Source: Apteryx mantelli (Eukaryota > Chordata > Aves > Apterygiformes > Apterygidae). From it: DNA of 64,000 nucleotides. Shown here one piece after another: positions 40,027-51,528 of this stretch. The notes beneath the pieces were generated by a model, which was given only the letters and a program-made list of their open reading frames with translations, was not told the origin of the DNA and made no database searches. The stretch covers positions 124,219,415-124,283,414 of the forward strand of contig NC_089979.1 in assembly GCF_036417845.1 (NCBI RefSeq), in the 5' to 3' direction. The translations under genes were made by a program, and so were the position numbers. How positions within the stretch are numbered: position 1 is the first letter of the stretch; every line of letters starts with the position of its first letter.

Positions 40027-41775
40027 GAAAGCTTCATCAAAGAAAACAGAAGTTTAAACCTAACATCCACTGATCTACAGAAAGCCCCAGGAGTGGGAAG
40101 ATGGCAGCTATTAGGATTGTGGTACAAATGGAAAACATCAAAAAAAAAAAAATCATAGCAGTACAGATCTTTCAAAGACATTCTGAAACATCAGTACACA
40201 GATGCCCATATAAATAAGATTCATAATTTGATGTATCACAGAGGTTCTGTATTCTACATTTTGGCTACAGTGAGGTCTGTAAGGGCTTTAAAGAACCTCT
40301 GTCCCATTTGTGTGATGCATGTTTTCTTGATAGGAAGTTCATCTACCTTCAAAACTGCTTTGATTTTTCTTACAGACAGAATCTGTTCATTCTCTTTTAA
40401 ATAGGAAAACAATTAAAAGTTCCTATATGATTTCTGTATGCTTCCTGGTTTTACATACAATTGTTTTGCCTCCAAAAGATAGCAGAATTTTCTTCCACTT
40501 TGGAATACAGCATATTTAATAATACTTTAGTTACATAAACATCATGTTCTCTTCTCTAGGCTGGATTTTTGGGCTTTTAAAAATATAACTGACTGTAAAT
40601 TCCACCAAATTCATAAAATTATTATCCAAGAGAAAGACACTTAAAGGCAGAGAATTAATGTCTGGCAGATAGTTTCTTAAGTACAATGATCCGGATCTTG
40701 GAAGGTGCTTATACCTTGCGGGATTTAGCCCTACAAGGAAAAATGGATCTGTGAACCTGTCATACTTTGACATTTTTCACTTCATTACACATTTTTATTA
40801 AGGTTGAAAGAACTCAACTGTCACTGGTGGGGAATTAAATCCAGAAGAACTGAAACAAAAGCAAGATTTTTTTCTCATCATGGAAAGCAAAACCAAAACT
40901 GATTTTTTGACAGCTTTTCTCTCATAGTTTTCCGTTTAATTTTAACAAAGAACATATTGATAAAGGGGACAAGAAAGGGTCTCTTCTGCCTGCTTTGAGG
41001 CACAAAGATGAATAAATCTCTGGGGTACATACAGCATTCTAGTCTATTTGAGTGACAGGAGCAACATAGAAAGTTGGTGCTTCTTTGAGCGGAAAATAAC
41101 TCTCCTTACACTGTATCTTTGTTGCTTGCTGAGATTCTAGAAATCTGCTCCACTGAAGGAGAGGAGAAGTCTGCTGCTCACTTGTCCTTCCTTCTGAGAA
41201 AGTGTGCACACATGACTGTGTGTATGCATATTAGAAATGAAAGGAATCATCATTATTAGAGACAAACGTCATTGAACAGAAAAGACTAATATACCACGTC
41301 AGCATGTTTTTGTTGTTTTCTGTTGCATTTCCATCACACCGTGACTGGTTTTCTTGGTTCACATGGCCTACCTAGAAGGACTGGTAAAATCCCTTACCCT
41401 AGGGCACTTCTTTTATATCAGGACCAATTTCATGTTAAATAAAGTTTTGAAAGGAAATGTTGACCATGTCTGTATCAAACATGACTATCTTCAACTAACA
41501 CATTTGGTCTCATCACTAAAAATGGATTGATTCATTACTTTAAGCACATTATCACTCTTCAGCATGACTCTTACTATAGGTAGAGTTCAGCGAGTCTGCC
41601 TAAACCTGTTTCACTCATGTCAACCTCAGCATTAAAATGAAGTGGCATGAGGAGCACCATCAAGCTTAAAATTATGAAGCAAGGCAATTTGTTAAACACT
41701 TAGTATCAGTCTCATCTTTCAGTACCATAAGCAACATAATATAGATCCAAATACTATGACATATTAAAAATAAAC

Positions 41776-41781
41776 TTTATT
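41776..41781 (-). terminator. RBMS3: Possible proximal poly(A) signal of RBMS3
   Basis: AATAAA on the minus strand sits in the context ATTGTAATAAAGTTTATT, with U-rich sequence following. It would give a 3' UTR of about 4.3 kb. This is only a motif match; hexamers are frequent in AT-rich sequence. Confidence 0.3.
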
Positions 41782-43996
41782 ACAATGCAGGCTTCCTCAA
41801 ATTTGCTGAGTTTTGGTACACATACATACATAAATAATACCCTTCATTTGCTTTTTACTTGTGTAAAAATCCATTTGAATGCTTAAGCCCATTGCCCATT
41901 GAAAGTTTAAGCCCTCACTTCCCTAATCACCAGCTTTTATCTTCCACAGTTGGGCATGCATCCACAGCAGAAGATAACACAATGCAATGCAATTGCTCTT
42001 AAATATGCCTCATTCTGCATTACGCTGGATTTCTTGACCAACACAACCAAGGCAGTCTTTTGGTAAACAGAACTATACAAGTAAGCACAAGCTAGAGACA
42101 TTTCAAGAGTCTGTTTCACTGGAAGGCATTAGGAGGACATTCACAATTTGAGGCCTGACTGTCACAGGTGAAAAGTGCTTACAAAACCAGCAGTAGAGCC
42201 AGATAGGAAGAGATTCCCTCAGCAATCTCACTGGGAACAGCGAGACTTTTTCAGTGCCCTGATCTACACTCTGGTCAGCACCTGCTAGTACAATGCATTA
42301 TTCTCTCTTCAGTTCCACTTTTCAGTTCAGTATCCATTTTTTTTCTCAGCTGTTAAGTGACGAGCCCAGGTATTCAAAATTTTGTAGCCATAATTCATAT
42401 TTTTCTGACACCCCTCCTGTATTTATCCTTTAAGGTAAAAACAAAAATACCAAGCCTGAACATCCAGATTTGACTATTTACAAGAATTCAGGTGTGATGG
42501 AAAGTACATATGCAGTTCAGCTTATGGATTTGATTTTACTTCTAGACCGCTGGGCCAAGCACCATTGCCTTAGACTTCTAGAGTTGTTTCTGCAACCTTT
42601 CAGGAACCCTCCTGATATTTAAAGCTAAATTGGCAAGACATAGATATTGACTTTATAAATTCAGGTCTTCAAAAAAGGAAAAAAAAATCAAACAAATAAT
42701 AATAAAAAACTTCAAAAAAATCTTATCAGCCAGAACATAAAACCAGTTTTAGATTTCAGAAGCCACCAAGTATCCCTGTCTTATGACAACACCCATGCAG
42801 CAAGTGTGCTGCACTTCAACTGTTCTCATTTTTCTCATCTTAATTTTTTTACAGATAAGTTCCTGCTTTCTGAGCATTTTGTATGTTCCAAATAAGCTTT
42901 TTCTTACCTTATGATATATGACTGCTTATACTCAAGGCTCATATTGTTTATAATTCATACACTTTCAAGTACCAGTTCATTGTTTTTTGAAATCAGTAAG
43001 ATCATCAATTGTATTTAAGGGATCCATTTTCTTTCTTCTTCTTCATCTTCTTCCTCTATTTCTTTGCTTTGTTTCTTTTGATTTTAAACACTATTAAACA
43101 TAGCATGGCAAAAAAAAATTGAACAATTCTAAAACAGAATGCACTTGAAACACTTTAAAGTGACAGGCATCATGATATCATGTTTCCTGTCTGGCTTAAT
43201 AAAAAACATTGAGATTGTTTAATTTTATTTGCTGAAAAAAATAACAAAAATGTTTCTGAATGTATAAATAAAGCAGCAGAGTTCTGAAGAGAAACAAGAA
43301 GGTACCTCAGCATATTCATCAGCCACATGGTAGCTACCTTGTAGCCTCATTGTTGATAGTAAATGAGACTTTTTGTGTCACATTAGAACTAACACAGAAA
43401 CAAAATGTGTTTATTTCATATTTAAGTGAATTGTGCCTGGGGTTATCTCTATTTGTACAAAGAATTCAGAGAGAGACAGAAAGAGAGTGTGTGTAGAAAG
43501 GAAGAAAATAAGGCTAGATTGATTTTTTCCCCCATATGCCCTCCAAAGAAAGAGGGAACCTTTATCCAAGGACAAAATTAAGTGCCACTCTCAAAAAGCA
43601 ATGAGTAAAGAGACAGCATGTGAAACAGAAAGAAAAAGAAATCTTATTCTAAATTAAAAGCATGTTGTGGATGTTGTTCTTTTACTTTGGCATCGTCTGT
43701 TTTTCAGAAGTGATGGATATCAACAACTACTTTGGAAAAAGCAGCAGTTTTACCACTTCTGAAAATCAGGCCTCTTCCTACAGTGAATAACCACTTGAAC
43801 CCCCACTTCTTTCTTTTATACCTTGCATATCTAGCAGCCATTTACTTGGGAAACCCCCTCCCCCTACCCCATGTTAAAAAATATGATCCTGTTTTATCAA
43901 TTTAAAAAAATAGTTGTGTTTTTTTTCCCTCTAAAAGTCAGGTTAGGGAAACACAGATCTCTTTTTAGAATTGGGTGGCTGAATCAGATTGATCCA

Positions 43997-44008
43997 ATAT
44001 ATATATAT
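43997..44008. repeat. (AT)n tract in the RBMS3 3' UTR
   Basis: Six AT units. In the transcript this is an AUAUA run; see the matching finding. A second, interrupted cluster is at 44124-44158. Confidence 0.85.
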
Positions 44009-44123
44009 GTTTTAATTTATTTATTTTTAATGAATACCCTGTCTCTAATGCACCACAATAAATGTGATGAAGCTTCCTCTCTCTTCGGGTGGAGGAAAGT
44101 TTAAAGGTGTTTGGTTTAATTTT

Positions 44124-44158
44124 TATATATAGATATATATGTATGTAAGTATATATTT
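44124..44158. repeat. Interrupted TA-rich cluster in the RBMS3 3' UTR
   Basis: The run TTATATATAGATATATATG is followed by TATGTAAGTATATATTTA. It gives several overlapping AUAUA units in the transcript. Confidence 0.8.
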
Positions 44159-46107
44159 AAATGCTGCTTCTCTTCTGCCTCCTTAAGGAAAAAAAAAATC
44201 ATCTTTTGACTTGCTTCTCGCCTTTTGTGTTTGTTTGTGTGTTTGGAAAAAGTAAAGATCATGATCAGGATTTTTCTGTGGAAAATAACTGTCACTCCTA
44301 AAAAGGGTTTCAGTGGATTCAATTTAGTTAGTGTCTTTTTGCCTAATCAGTGATTGTCAGCCAACATATTAAGACAACAGAAATCATAGCAGTGAAGAAT
44401 ACTTTTTAACTTCCCGCCTGCATGACAATGCTATCCTAAGTAATTTTCAACATTTCTGCTTGTGCAGGAGAGCTAAAATGAGAACAAAGATCAAGGTTGC
44501 TTTCTGTCACATCTAACTGGCAATTCAAATGCCTCACTGAAAAACAAACGCAGAATTAAGGTGGCTATGCATGCTGGACGATGACAAAGACTGAGGTGAA
44601 GAAATGAATCTGCGGTATGTTGGAATTCAGAAGGAAGACTGTTGTTTCAATAGAAATACCAAAGATCAGGCAATTTAACAGAAAAACTCATCAAAATTAA
44701 AGCCCATCTGGATAGGTTGGTTGGTAACCCACTCCCCTTTGCTTTGTGATGTTCTCCAAAGCACACCATCAACAAGCTTCCAGTACCAACTATTCTGAAA
44801 TTTCCACTATAAACATATGCAGTATGTAAAACACCAGTGGAAGATAGTTTAAACAAACAAGAAAGTAAGAACTGGTCCGGCCATGTAGGTCAAATAAAGA
44901 TAAAAAAAGAAAAAAAACTCTATCTTCTGGACTGCGTTAGGGTGTCACTTCATCTTTGGTATAAAATAGGCCATCCATAGGCTGCATTTGTTCACAACTA
45001 GGAAAGACTACAGAAATTGTCAACAATTTCTTCTATCTATTGCTTTTTTTGCACTTTTTTGACCATAAGCTCCTATCTACTTAAGTTTTTTTTAATGCTC
45101 TTAAGCTAGGTTTTTGCAATGTGACAAGCAAAGCAGACTAAAAACTTCTTAAAGCTCATAAAAAAGACTGCAGATAAAAAGCACTAATGCTTTTGCTAGC
45201 GATCACGCTTTGTAAATAAAAAAATCTGCATTCTGCAAGAAAAAAAACCCTGCATTTTCTATAATGCAGCAAGTTTTTTTCTCAATTCAATAACTTTACT
45301 GTAAAATGCTTTAGCCTTCTAGAATTTTTCTGTCAACACTTAAGACAAAGTTCATAAAAGTCCCAGCATTTTTCCAATCCTTTCAGTTGCCACAGTTCCT
45401 TTATCATCAACTTTTCTTCAAAAGAAGAAAATCATTTTCTTTTAAACTGTACAGTTTATTTTTTGTTCACCCCAAAAACTCAGTCTATTAAACTTCTGCA
45501 CCAGCACCGGTGTGAGCAGTTTCAATTCATTCTCAGGTTTTCTAACAAGACGTTGACAGCTTGCCTTGAGAGCTTTTGACATCCTTAAAATTAAGGCAAT
45601 TAAGATTCAAGATAAACCTTACCTAAACATTTCTTTAAAAAAAAAACCCAAAAAACCCAAAAAACAAAAAACCCACTCTAGATTTAAAACAAGAAGAAAA
45701 ATAAAATGAGAGAAAAAGAGTAGCTTAATTTTTGAGGAAGACAATTGGTTTTCATCTCAACTTGCTCCCTCTTGACATCATCAGTTTTTCTGTTAAAAAA
45801 AAAAAAAATCTAGCTACACCTCCAGGTAAATTCTGAATTCAAATGTTCGTCCAGATGAAATGTCAACCCAGCGTTTTTCCTCTGTGTTTTTGCTTTAGTT
45901 AAAAAAAAATTATAGCAAAAATAAAACTGTCAGACTACATGACGGAACCATTTGCACAGCACATAAAAACACTGTTTTGTTTTCGTTGGAAAAGATAGAA
46001 AAAAAAAGCATTCATTTGACGCCTGTGCAAACTGGAAGCCAACTTCTTGTTCAGTGAAGTGTCTCCATTCAAGGCAAAGATTTCAGACCGACATTCTTCA
46101 GTCCTGT

Positions 46108-46114
46108 TTATTGT
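46108..46114 (-). CDS. RBMS3: RBMS3, coding end of the last exon (final Lys base, Gln, stop)
   Basis: The last coding piece is only seven bases. The acceptor is a clear TTGTTTTTACAG, and the exon opens A-CAA-TAA. The leading A completes the Lys codon left open at 50028, then come Gln and stop. The protein would therefore end ...QQSKQ. From memory, mammalian RBMS3 ends ...QQSKP, and one base change (CCA to CAA) would explain the difference. Directly after the stop comes ACAGGACTGAAGAATG, which resembles the start of the RBMS-type 3' UTR. The exon choice rests on the good acceptor, the preserved phase and this flanking match. A different last exon further left cannot be excluded from sequence alone. 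Confidence 0.8.
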
Positions 46115-49100
46115 CTGTAAAAACAATTGAATTAAAGTAGTCATTAAGTCAAAACAACTTTGAAATAGGTTCCTCTCCTTTTTTTCCACCCAATTCCCTT
46201 TAAAATTTATCCAAGCTAAACTAACTTTGCAGCTGTTTAAATATGATACCACCACTAAGCTGAAAATAGGCAGAAATGGGGAACTCCTGCTTTGGAGACG
46301 TTAACACATCCTAAGCAGATGAATTTGCTCTTGTTAATACTATGCTTAATGGGCAATCTAACTACACTGAAATGAGATGAATACGTGGCTTAACACTGTG
46401 TAAACATTTCAAGAGTAATACAATAAGAGAGCAAATATTTTCATAATATTAAATGGCACTATTTATTTTGGATACTACTAATAAAATGAAGGATAAAATT
46501 ACAATAAAAGGATACATCCAATTTGCTAATAAGAACACATTTTCTGATGGCAAGAACAGCTGGACTGTAGAGCAGTTTGCCTAATGAGCCAGTTATGGCT
46601 AACTCCAGAAAAACATTCAAGATTATATTAATTACAAAAATATTAACTTTTGAATATACAATGTCAAATCATTCTAAATTTAGCACAGAGAAGAAGCTAG
46701 ACTATCAGCTTCTTTGAGATAACTCTCATTTTGTGTTTTTGAGGTTTTTAATGAAATTTAGTGGTGTCACATAAAACTTGTCTTAGCAAGACTGTATGAC
46801 ATCTCTGGGGAGAGAGAAGTCCTACTTATAAATACTATTTAATACTGTTTTATGTATAAGGCTATCAGGAAGGGTTAGCTATCTCCTGCAGTTCTCAAAC
46901 TTGCGTGTTTTGAGAAAAACACATTTTAAAAAATCCTCTTCCAACTCATGCTCAACACAAGAAAAGCCAGCACTTTTCCTTTAATGCAAGCATTAAACCA
47001 TTTGCCTTTCTTATTTTTATATTTATTTTAATATTAGGAGTTAAATTGTGAAGAAGCTTGATGGCATAAAGCATTCACCACAGAACTATTTCTCCAGGTT
47101 GGTAAACATAAAACTAACTTAAATTTTAAATATTAAATTTGCGAAAGAACTTTTTCATTGCATGAAGCATTACAATTAATATTTTGAACCTAGCAAGAGA
47201 TTTATATGGAAGCAAGATTTATGCATTTTCTTACCATTTTGTAAAGCAGTTTTCTATGCATAACTTTCAGTAGGACTACTCAAATTGGACTACTCACCTC
47301 CCGAGATTTTACTGCCCCTCTGAGTGTAGTGGGCACCATATACATGAAAGAATGATTCCATCAGAGGGTCACAGCACACCTTCTTTAATCTGGCATTGAG
47401 TTTGCCCACAGAAGGCTCCAGAAAAACTTAATTCTTCCCACTTTAAAAGCAAGAGCACTCTGTCCAGCAGACAGTTTTGTTTACGGGTGAGAGAGTGGAA
47501 TTTCCAGGAGGAAAGAGCTCCATTTAACTCCACTTTAAAGATTTCACACACTTTTATGTGTAAAATTAAAGATTTGCAAGGGAAAGAGGCATTGTGGATT
47601 CAAAATAATTGAAACAATTTCCTCACAGAGTTCTCCGCTCAAAAACAGAGGAGTGTTTCTGCTATATTGCTCCACTTCTAGCAGTCAAGTGTTTGACCTG
47701 AAGTATCACTTCTGAACATCCCTGGGTGGGATTCTCCATCACAGCAGCCAGCATATTAAATAAAAGAATGTGTATGCTGACTAAAAAAGTGGATTTTTTT
47801 TTAAGTTTTGTGGTTTATTTTTACATACACAGGGAGTACAAAATCCTTATACTACCCAGTTCATTCTGAGCAGTTCCCCCTCATTTGTTGCCTGAAATTT
47901 CATGATTGTAGCAAGGAAAATAAATATAGTTGAATACACTGTTATAACCTGTCTCCTGCCTGATCAACTCCTATGAAACCATTTTATAGTGTCTGCCTTT
48001 TCCTTTGCCTGTATATGATAAAATCATTGTCTGGTCATATTAATGACTTCCTCTCTATTGCTTTGAAAATAGCTGTTGTATATTGGGCATGGTGCTTGCT
48101 ATTGATAAATGTGCTCTTAGGAAGAGCGGATTAATAAAATTATATTTTAATTGAAAAAAATCTTTATTTGTTTTTATACTAATGGTTGCTGAAATATTCA
48201 GGCATGGGGATTTTTTTAAGAGAGACTGTATATAATTTTGTTTGTTTCTATAGCCTTCCAGACTTTGCATTTCTGCTCACAACTGGCAGACACAAAAGAG
48301 GGCACATTTCAGAAAAAAAGCCTGAAATAATCAGAATAAAAAGTCTGTAATGTATCTGCCTGTGTGATTAAAAAAGAGAGAAATTCCTCTGATTATTAAT
48401 GCCAATGTCATTAGACCGGTATCCATCATTACAACAAGGCAGTAGCTGACAAGGAAAGATGAGGGATCTCATTCTCTGAGAAGCTGGGAATTCACCACAC
48501 TAGCAAGAAACACAGCACTCATTTCAGTAAAGATTTGCAATATACTTTCATGTGGGAAAAGTATCAGAATCAACTGCTCGCAGCTACCTTATGAGGGCTT
48601 CTGAAAGTATGTTCTTCTGCTTTGATGCTTAAGTGAAAGGGAGCTGGAACATGAGAATGGTCAGATCCAAATCCCTTCAGAACACAATCATAAAATCAAG
48701 TGAACAGCATGGTACTGTCACATACACTTTTCTCTTTGCACATTCTATTATGTAAGTATTTTGCCATCATTTTTTTTATAGGCACTAGAGAGACTGATGG
48801 CTAGAAGGGGTGCACACACATAAAATGTGTCTCCAAAACAGAATACTGGATGCATCAACAAAAAGTTGTGATCAACCACTTAGGTAATATATATATATAG
48901 ACGAATATGGGAGTGGCATAAGAAATAGTGAGGTCCATGTTATGGTGGTCAAAAAAGGCAACTTTGTGATCTGATGCCATTTGTTATTCATCTGTTAGAC
49001 AAACAAATGTATCTTCAACTTTCAGAGGTCAAAAAAATAAGCAAAGCAACTGACAGAATGGTATAATTCTAACCTTTTCTATGCCAGCTCATATCTTGTG

Positions 49101-50027
49101 CCTTTTGCACTGTAAGTACTATGTTATGATGTATTGACTGATGTATCTAACATATTCTTGTGTGACTATTTGTCTACCCCATTCCCCAAGATGAAAAATG
49201 TAATTCTCTTTTCACAGTGGTGCTGACATTCAATGCACATCTACTAGAAAGGATTGGATTTGGGGTACAGCACAATTTCTACAATCTGTCCAACTTAGAC
49301 CAGTCCCTGTGAGTACTCTGTCACCTGCCTAAGTATCCTAGCCTTTGTGAGGACCAATTCTAGTGTGACAAAGGAAGGGTGTGTTTGAGGACTACTCTGA
49401 AGATGAAGGGTCTCTAGATGTTCTACGTCCATGCATCACTGTTTAGATCTTGAGTTTTCCAAGGCATTCCGTGGGAAGCAAATAAAGTGAGCAGAGGACA
49501 GGAGAGAGAAAGAACAGTCCTTCTCCCCCTCCCTTTTGTTATCCCTTCTTCCCTTCCCGGCTCCTGCCCCCTCAGTGCCTACACGGCACCAGTTGTGCAC
49601 ACACACTGAATACCAAGTTGGTACAATTTCTACTGCTTCACTAGCCATAATTTCAGAAATTAACCTTTAGATGTGTTACATACCAACATTTTCACCATTG
49701 CAAAATTTAGGCCCTCATTATAACCTCTGACACCAGATGCCAGTTTAGCCCAGCATGATCATTGCTAATGCAGTTGGTGAGATCTTTCAGAGTCCAGAAT
49801 AAGCAGAAGACATTTAGGAAGCATATTGTTGCAGGCAGGAACTCAAAGACAACTTGCCAAAGTGAGGCCATCTGCCAAAACCTTCTACAATTGCATTGCT
49901 ATATATCCAGAACTCATCTGAACTTAATGAAGCTACTCTGAATTTTATTGTTGAAATGGAGAGCAGAATTTGGCCCACTATATTCAAGAGACATATCCTT
50001 CAGGTCACAAAACATATGTCTACTTAC
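46115..50027 (-). other. RBMS3: RBMS3 last intron
   Basis: This 3.9-kb intron runs from donor GTAAGTA (50021-50027) to the acceptor TTTTTACAG (46115-46123). It is AT-rich with no coding signal. It holds an (AT)n tract at about 48884-48899. Close to the donor, at 49918-49977, is an old repeat piece. Nothing else is recognisable. Confidence 0.8.
49918..49977. repeat. Remnant of the 'GACTTCAATGGAGC..TTTGGCCC' repeat family
   Basis: GAACTTAATGAAGCTACTCT, then GAGCAGAATTTGGCCC, resemble the widespread sauropsid repeat with GACTTCAATGGAGCTACTCT and a GGATCTGGCCC end. It is short and decayed, about 50 bp from the donor of the penultimate RBMS3 exon. Confidence 0.4.
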
Positions 50028-50155
50028 TTAGACTGTTGGTAAGAATATGCAGGCGCATGTTCACTGGATGTTTCCACTGTCATCTGTTGCTGTTGACCAC
50101 TGGCTTCCTGTGATGAAGATGCTACTGTTTGTGGAGAAGTATCAGCAACAACACC
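50028..50155 (-). CDS. RBMS3: RBMS3, penultimate coding exon (C-terminal tail)
   Basis: This 128-nt exon continues in frame from 52666. It encodes 42 residues plus two bases: GVVADTSPQTVASSS, then QEASGQQQQMTVETSSEH, then APAYSYQQS and the first two bases of a Lys codon. The run of four glutamines and the SYQQSK end are typical of RBMS3. The acceptor ends TGCTTCCCTAG and the donor is TCTAA|GTAAGTA. A few residues (for example SSSQEAS and QMTVETSS) seem to differ from the mammalian protein as I remember it, which would fit a sauropsid orthologue. If the donor is not used, the frame runs TCT-AAG-TAA and stops at once, so intron retention would cost only the last residue. The segment is low-complexity with no domain or catalytic residue; it is probably disordered. 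Confidence 0.95.
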
Positions 50156-50431
50156 CTAGGGAAGCAAATAAGAACATGAAAAACTTACTAATTTTACTCA
50201 TATCAGTGAACTTCAAGAAGGAGCTCAGCACCAGCTCACCATTCCTGTATTTCTCTAGATGTACCGCATGGCTGAGAGTTTGAGATAGCAGAACCACATG
50301 CTAACACAACACACTCCATCAGTTTAAGGAGAGCGCTAATCTAGCAGCGAGAAGCTTCCTTATTACACAGACACCTGCAGTACTTTGCTGTCACAGGCAG
50401 CAGTGGAAAATACCTGCACCTCTGAGAGCAG

Positions 50432-50500
50432 TTCCCTACCCATTCAAAGCCAAAGGCAAAACTCCTACTGACTTCAGTGGAGACTGGATTTTACCCCTTA
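50432..50500. repeat. Remnant of the 'GACTTCAATGGGAG..GGATTTGGCC' repeat family
   Basis: AAGGCAAAACTCCTACTGAC, then TTCAGTGGAGACTGGATTTT and ACCCC, closely follow the family pattern (GGCAAAACTCCCATTGACTTC AATGGGAGCAGGATTTGGCC). It lies about 280 bp from the acceptor of the penultimate RBMS3 exon. Confidence 0.5.
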
Positions 50501-51026
50501 TCTTTTTATTACAACATATATATGGCTCTTCTGATTTTCACTTAACTACCCCAGCTTCACAATGCCTTTGCATTTATTTTGCCTGATTTGCAATGTGGTA
50601 AGGGCAGAATCTAGCCCCACCGCTCTCTGCTTTATTACGTACCATACAGAATTCTAGCCTTCTTAGAAGAGTACTACACTCACATGTATGCACTTTTTAT
50701 GTATGTTCCTTTTTAAAAATAAATTTACTTCACACTAAAAATTTTTATCTGTTATGTCAAAGCTGCAATGAAGCTTTGTTTTTATGTATAGATTTGTAAA
50801 AAAAAAAAGTTGAATAATAGTTGTTACGTATGAATTTAACATTGTGCACTATTTCTTATCCTATTCAGACAGTCTGATTAATATTATTTTTAATTATTTT
50901 TGCAGGCTTTCAAAGTAAGCTATATTTTCTTTCCTTTACTTGCGTGTTGGGTTTGTTGACCACATTTATAATGCTAGCAGGTCTCTTCTGGGAACATAGT
51001 TGATTACTGTATTGCACACAACAGAG

Positions 51027-51040
51027 CCAGAAGAGGGAGC
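51027..51040 (+). promoter_or_regulatory. Weak CTCF-like site in an RBMS3 intron
   Basis: The plus strand reads CCAGAAGAGGGAGC, 12 of 14 core positions. Its orientation is opposite to the two intergenic sites. It is weak on its own. Confidence 0.2.
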
Positions 51041-51244
51041 ACAAAGCACTTGCTTTGTTTTTATTTGAGTCCTATGTAAACAACAGGTAGTTTAATTTAA
51101 ATTATCTGTGAAAAAGTATCAGTTTCATTTTTGAGAAATGTAAAGGAAAATAGATAGCTCTGCATATCTATTGCTTAACAGACTGCCAGTACTATCTTTT
51201 TCTGTCTGCTTCCTTTTCTTTATCCCTCTGATACTGTCCATCTC

Positions 51245-51376
51245 ATCTTGTGAGTGTAAGCTCTCTGGGACAGGGACCATATTTTTGGTCTCTGCTGGTG
51301 GAGCATCTAGTACACTCAGGTCCTGGTTCATAACGCTACATAAATACAGATTAGCAATAACAATAATCATCATCAG
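51245..51376 (+). mobile_element. Old retroelement 3' tail ('GTAAGCTCT..CAGGGAC' family)
   Basis: The stretch reads GTGTAAGCTCTCTGGGACAG, then GGACCATATTTTTGGTCTCT, CATCTAGTACACTCAGGTCC, TGGTTCATAACGCTACATAA and ends in AATAACAATAATCATCATC. I recognise the order from a very common sauropsid repeat tail that ends in (AAT)n. It is related in layout to the L2/MIR 3' tail. It lies in an RBMS3 intron on the opposite strand. Confidence 0.65.
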
Positions 51377-51528
51377 TGGATCAGAGCAAGACAGGCTATA
51401 TATTAAGATATTTAATATTCAATTACTATACCATCTTACTTTATCAGGCATGAATATACCAGTGGGTGACATTGAGGAGGGGTCAGGAAGGATTAACCTC
51501 ACTTTCTTATTGGCACTGGCCAGCACAG

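Larger units (their letters stand above)
39990..46107 (-). other. RBMS3: RBMS3 3' untranslated region (left end estimated)
   Basis: From the stop codon leftwards the transcript strand is U-rich and A/U-rich with no coding signal, as expected for a long vertebrate 3' UTR. Candidate poly(A) signals (AATAAA on the minus strand) lie at 45455-45460, 41776-41781, 40021-40026 and 40013-40018, and just beyond at 39791-39796. The tandem pair near 40013-40026 is followed about 30 nt downstream by a GU-rich stretch (TGTGTTCTTGTGG), so I place the distal end near 39990-40003. A shorter form could end near 41760. Also present are a Pumilio-type site UGUAAAUA (42475-42482) and AUAUA-rich clusters (43997-44008 and 44124-44158). 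The 6.1-kb length is an inference; RNA reads would settle it. Confidence 0.55.

Noticed and set aside
39811..40158. 115-codon open frame on the plus strand at the end of the RBMS3 UTR
   Set aside because: It crosses the poly(A) signal region and an A-run, with no domain. Not a convincing gene.
45935..46255. 106-codon open frame on the minus strand over the last RBMS3 exon
   Set aside because: It runs through the intron and splice acceptor in a different frame from the RBMS3 end; it is a shadow of the exon and UTR.
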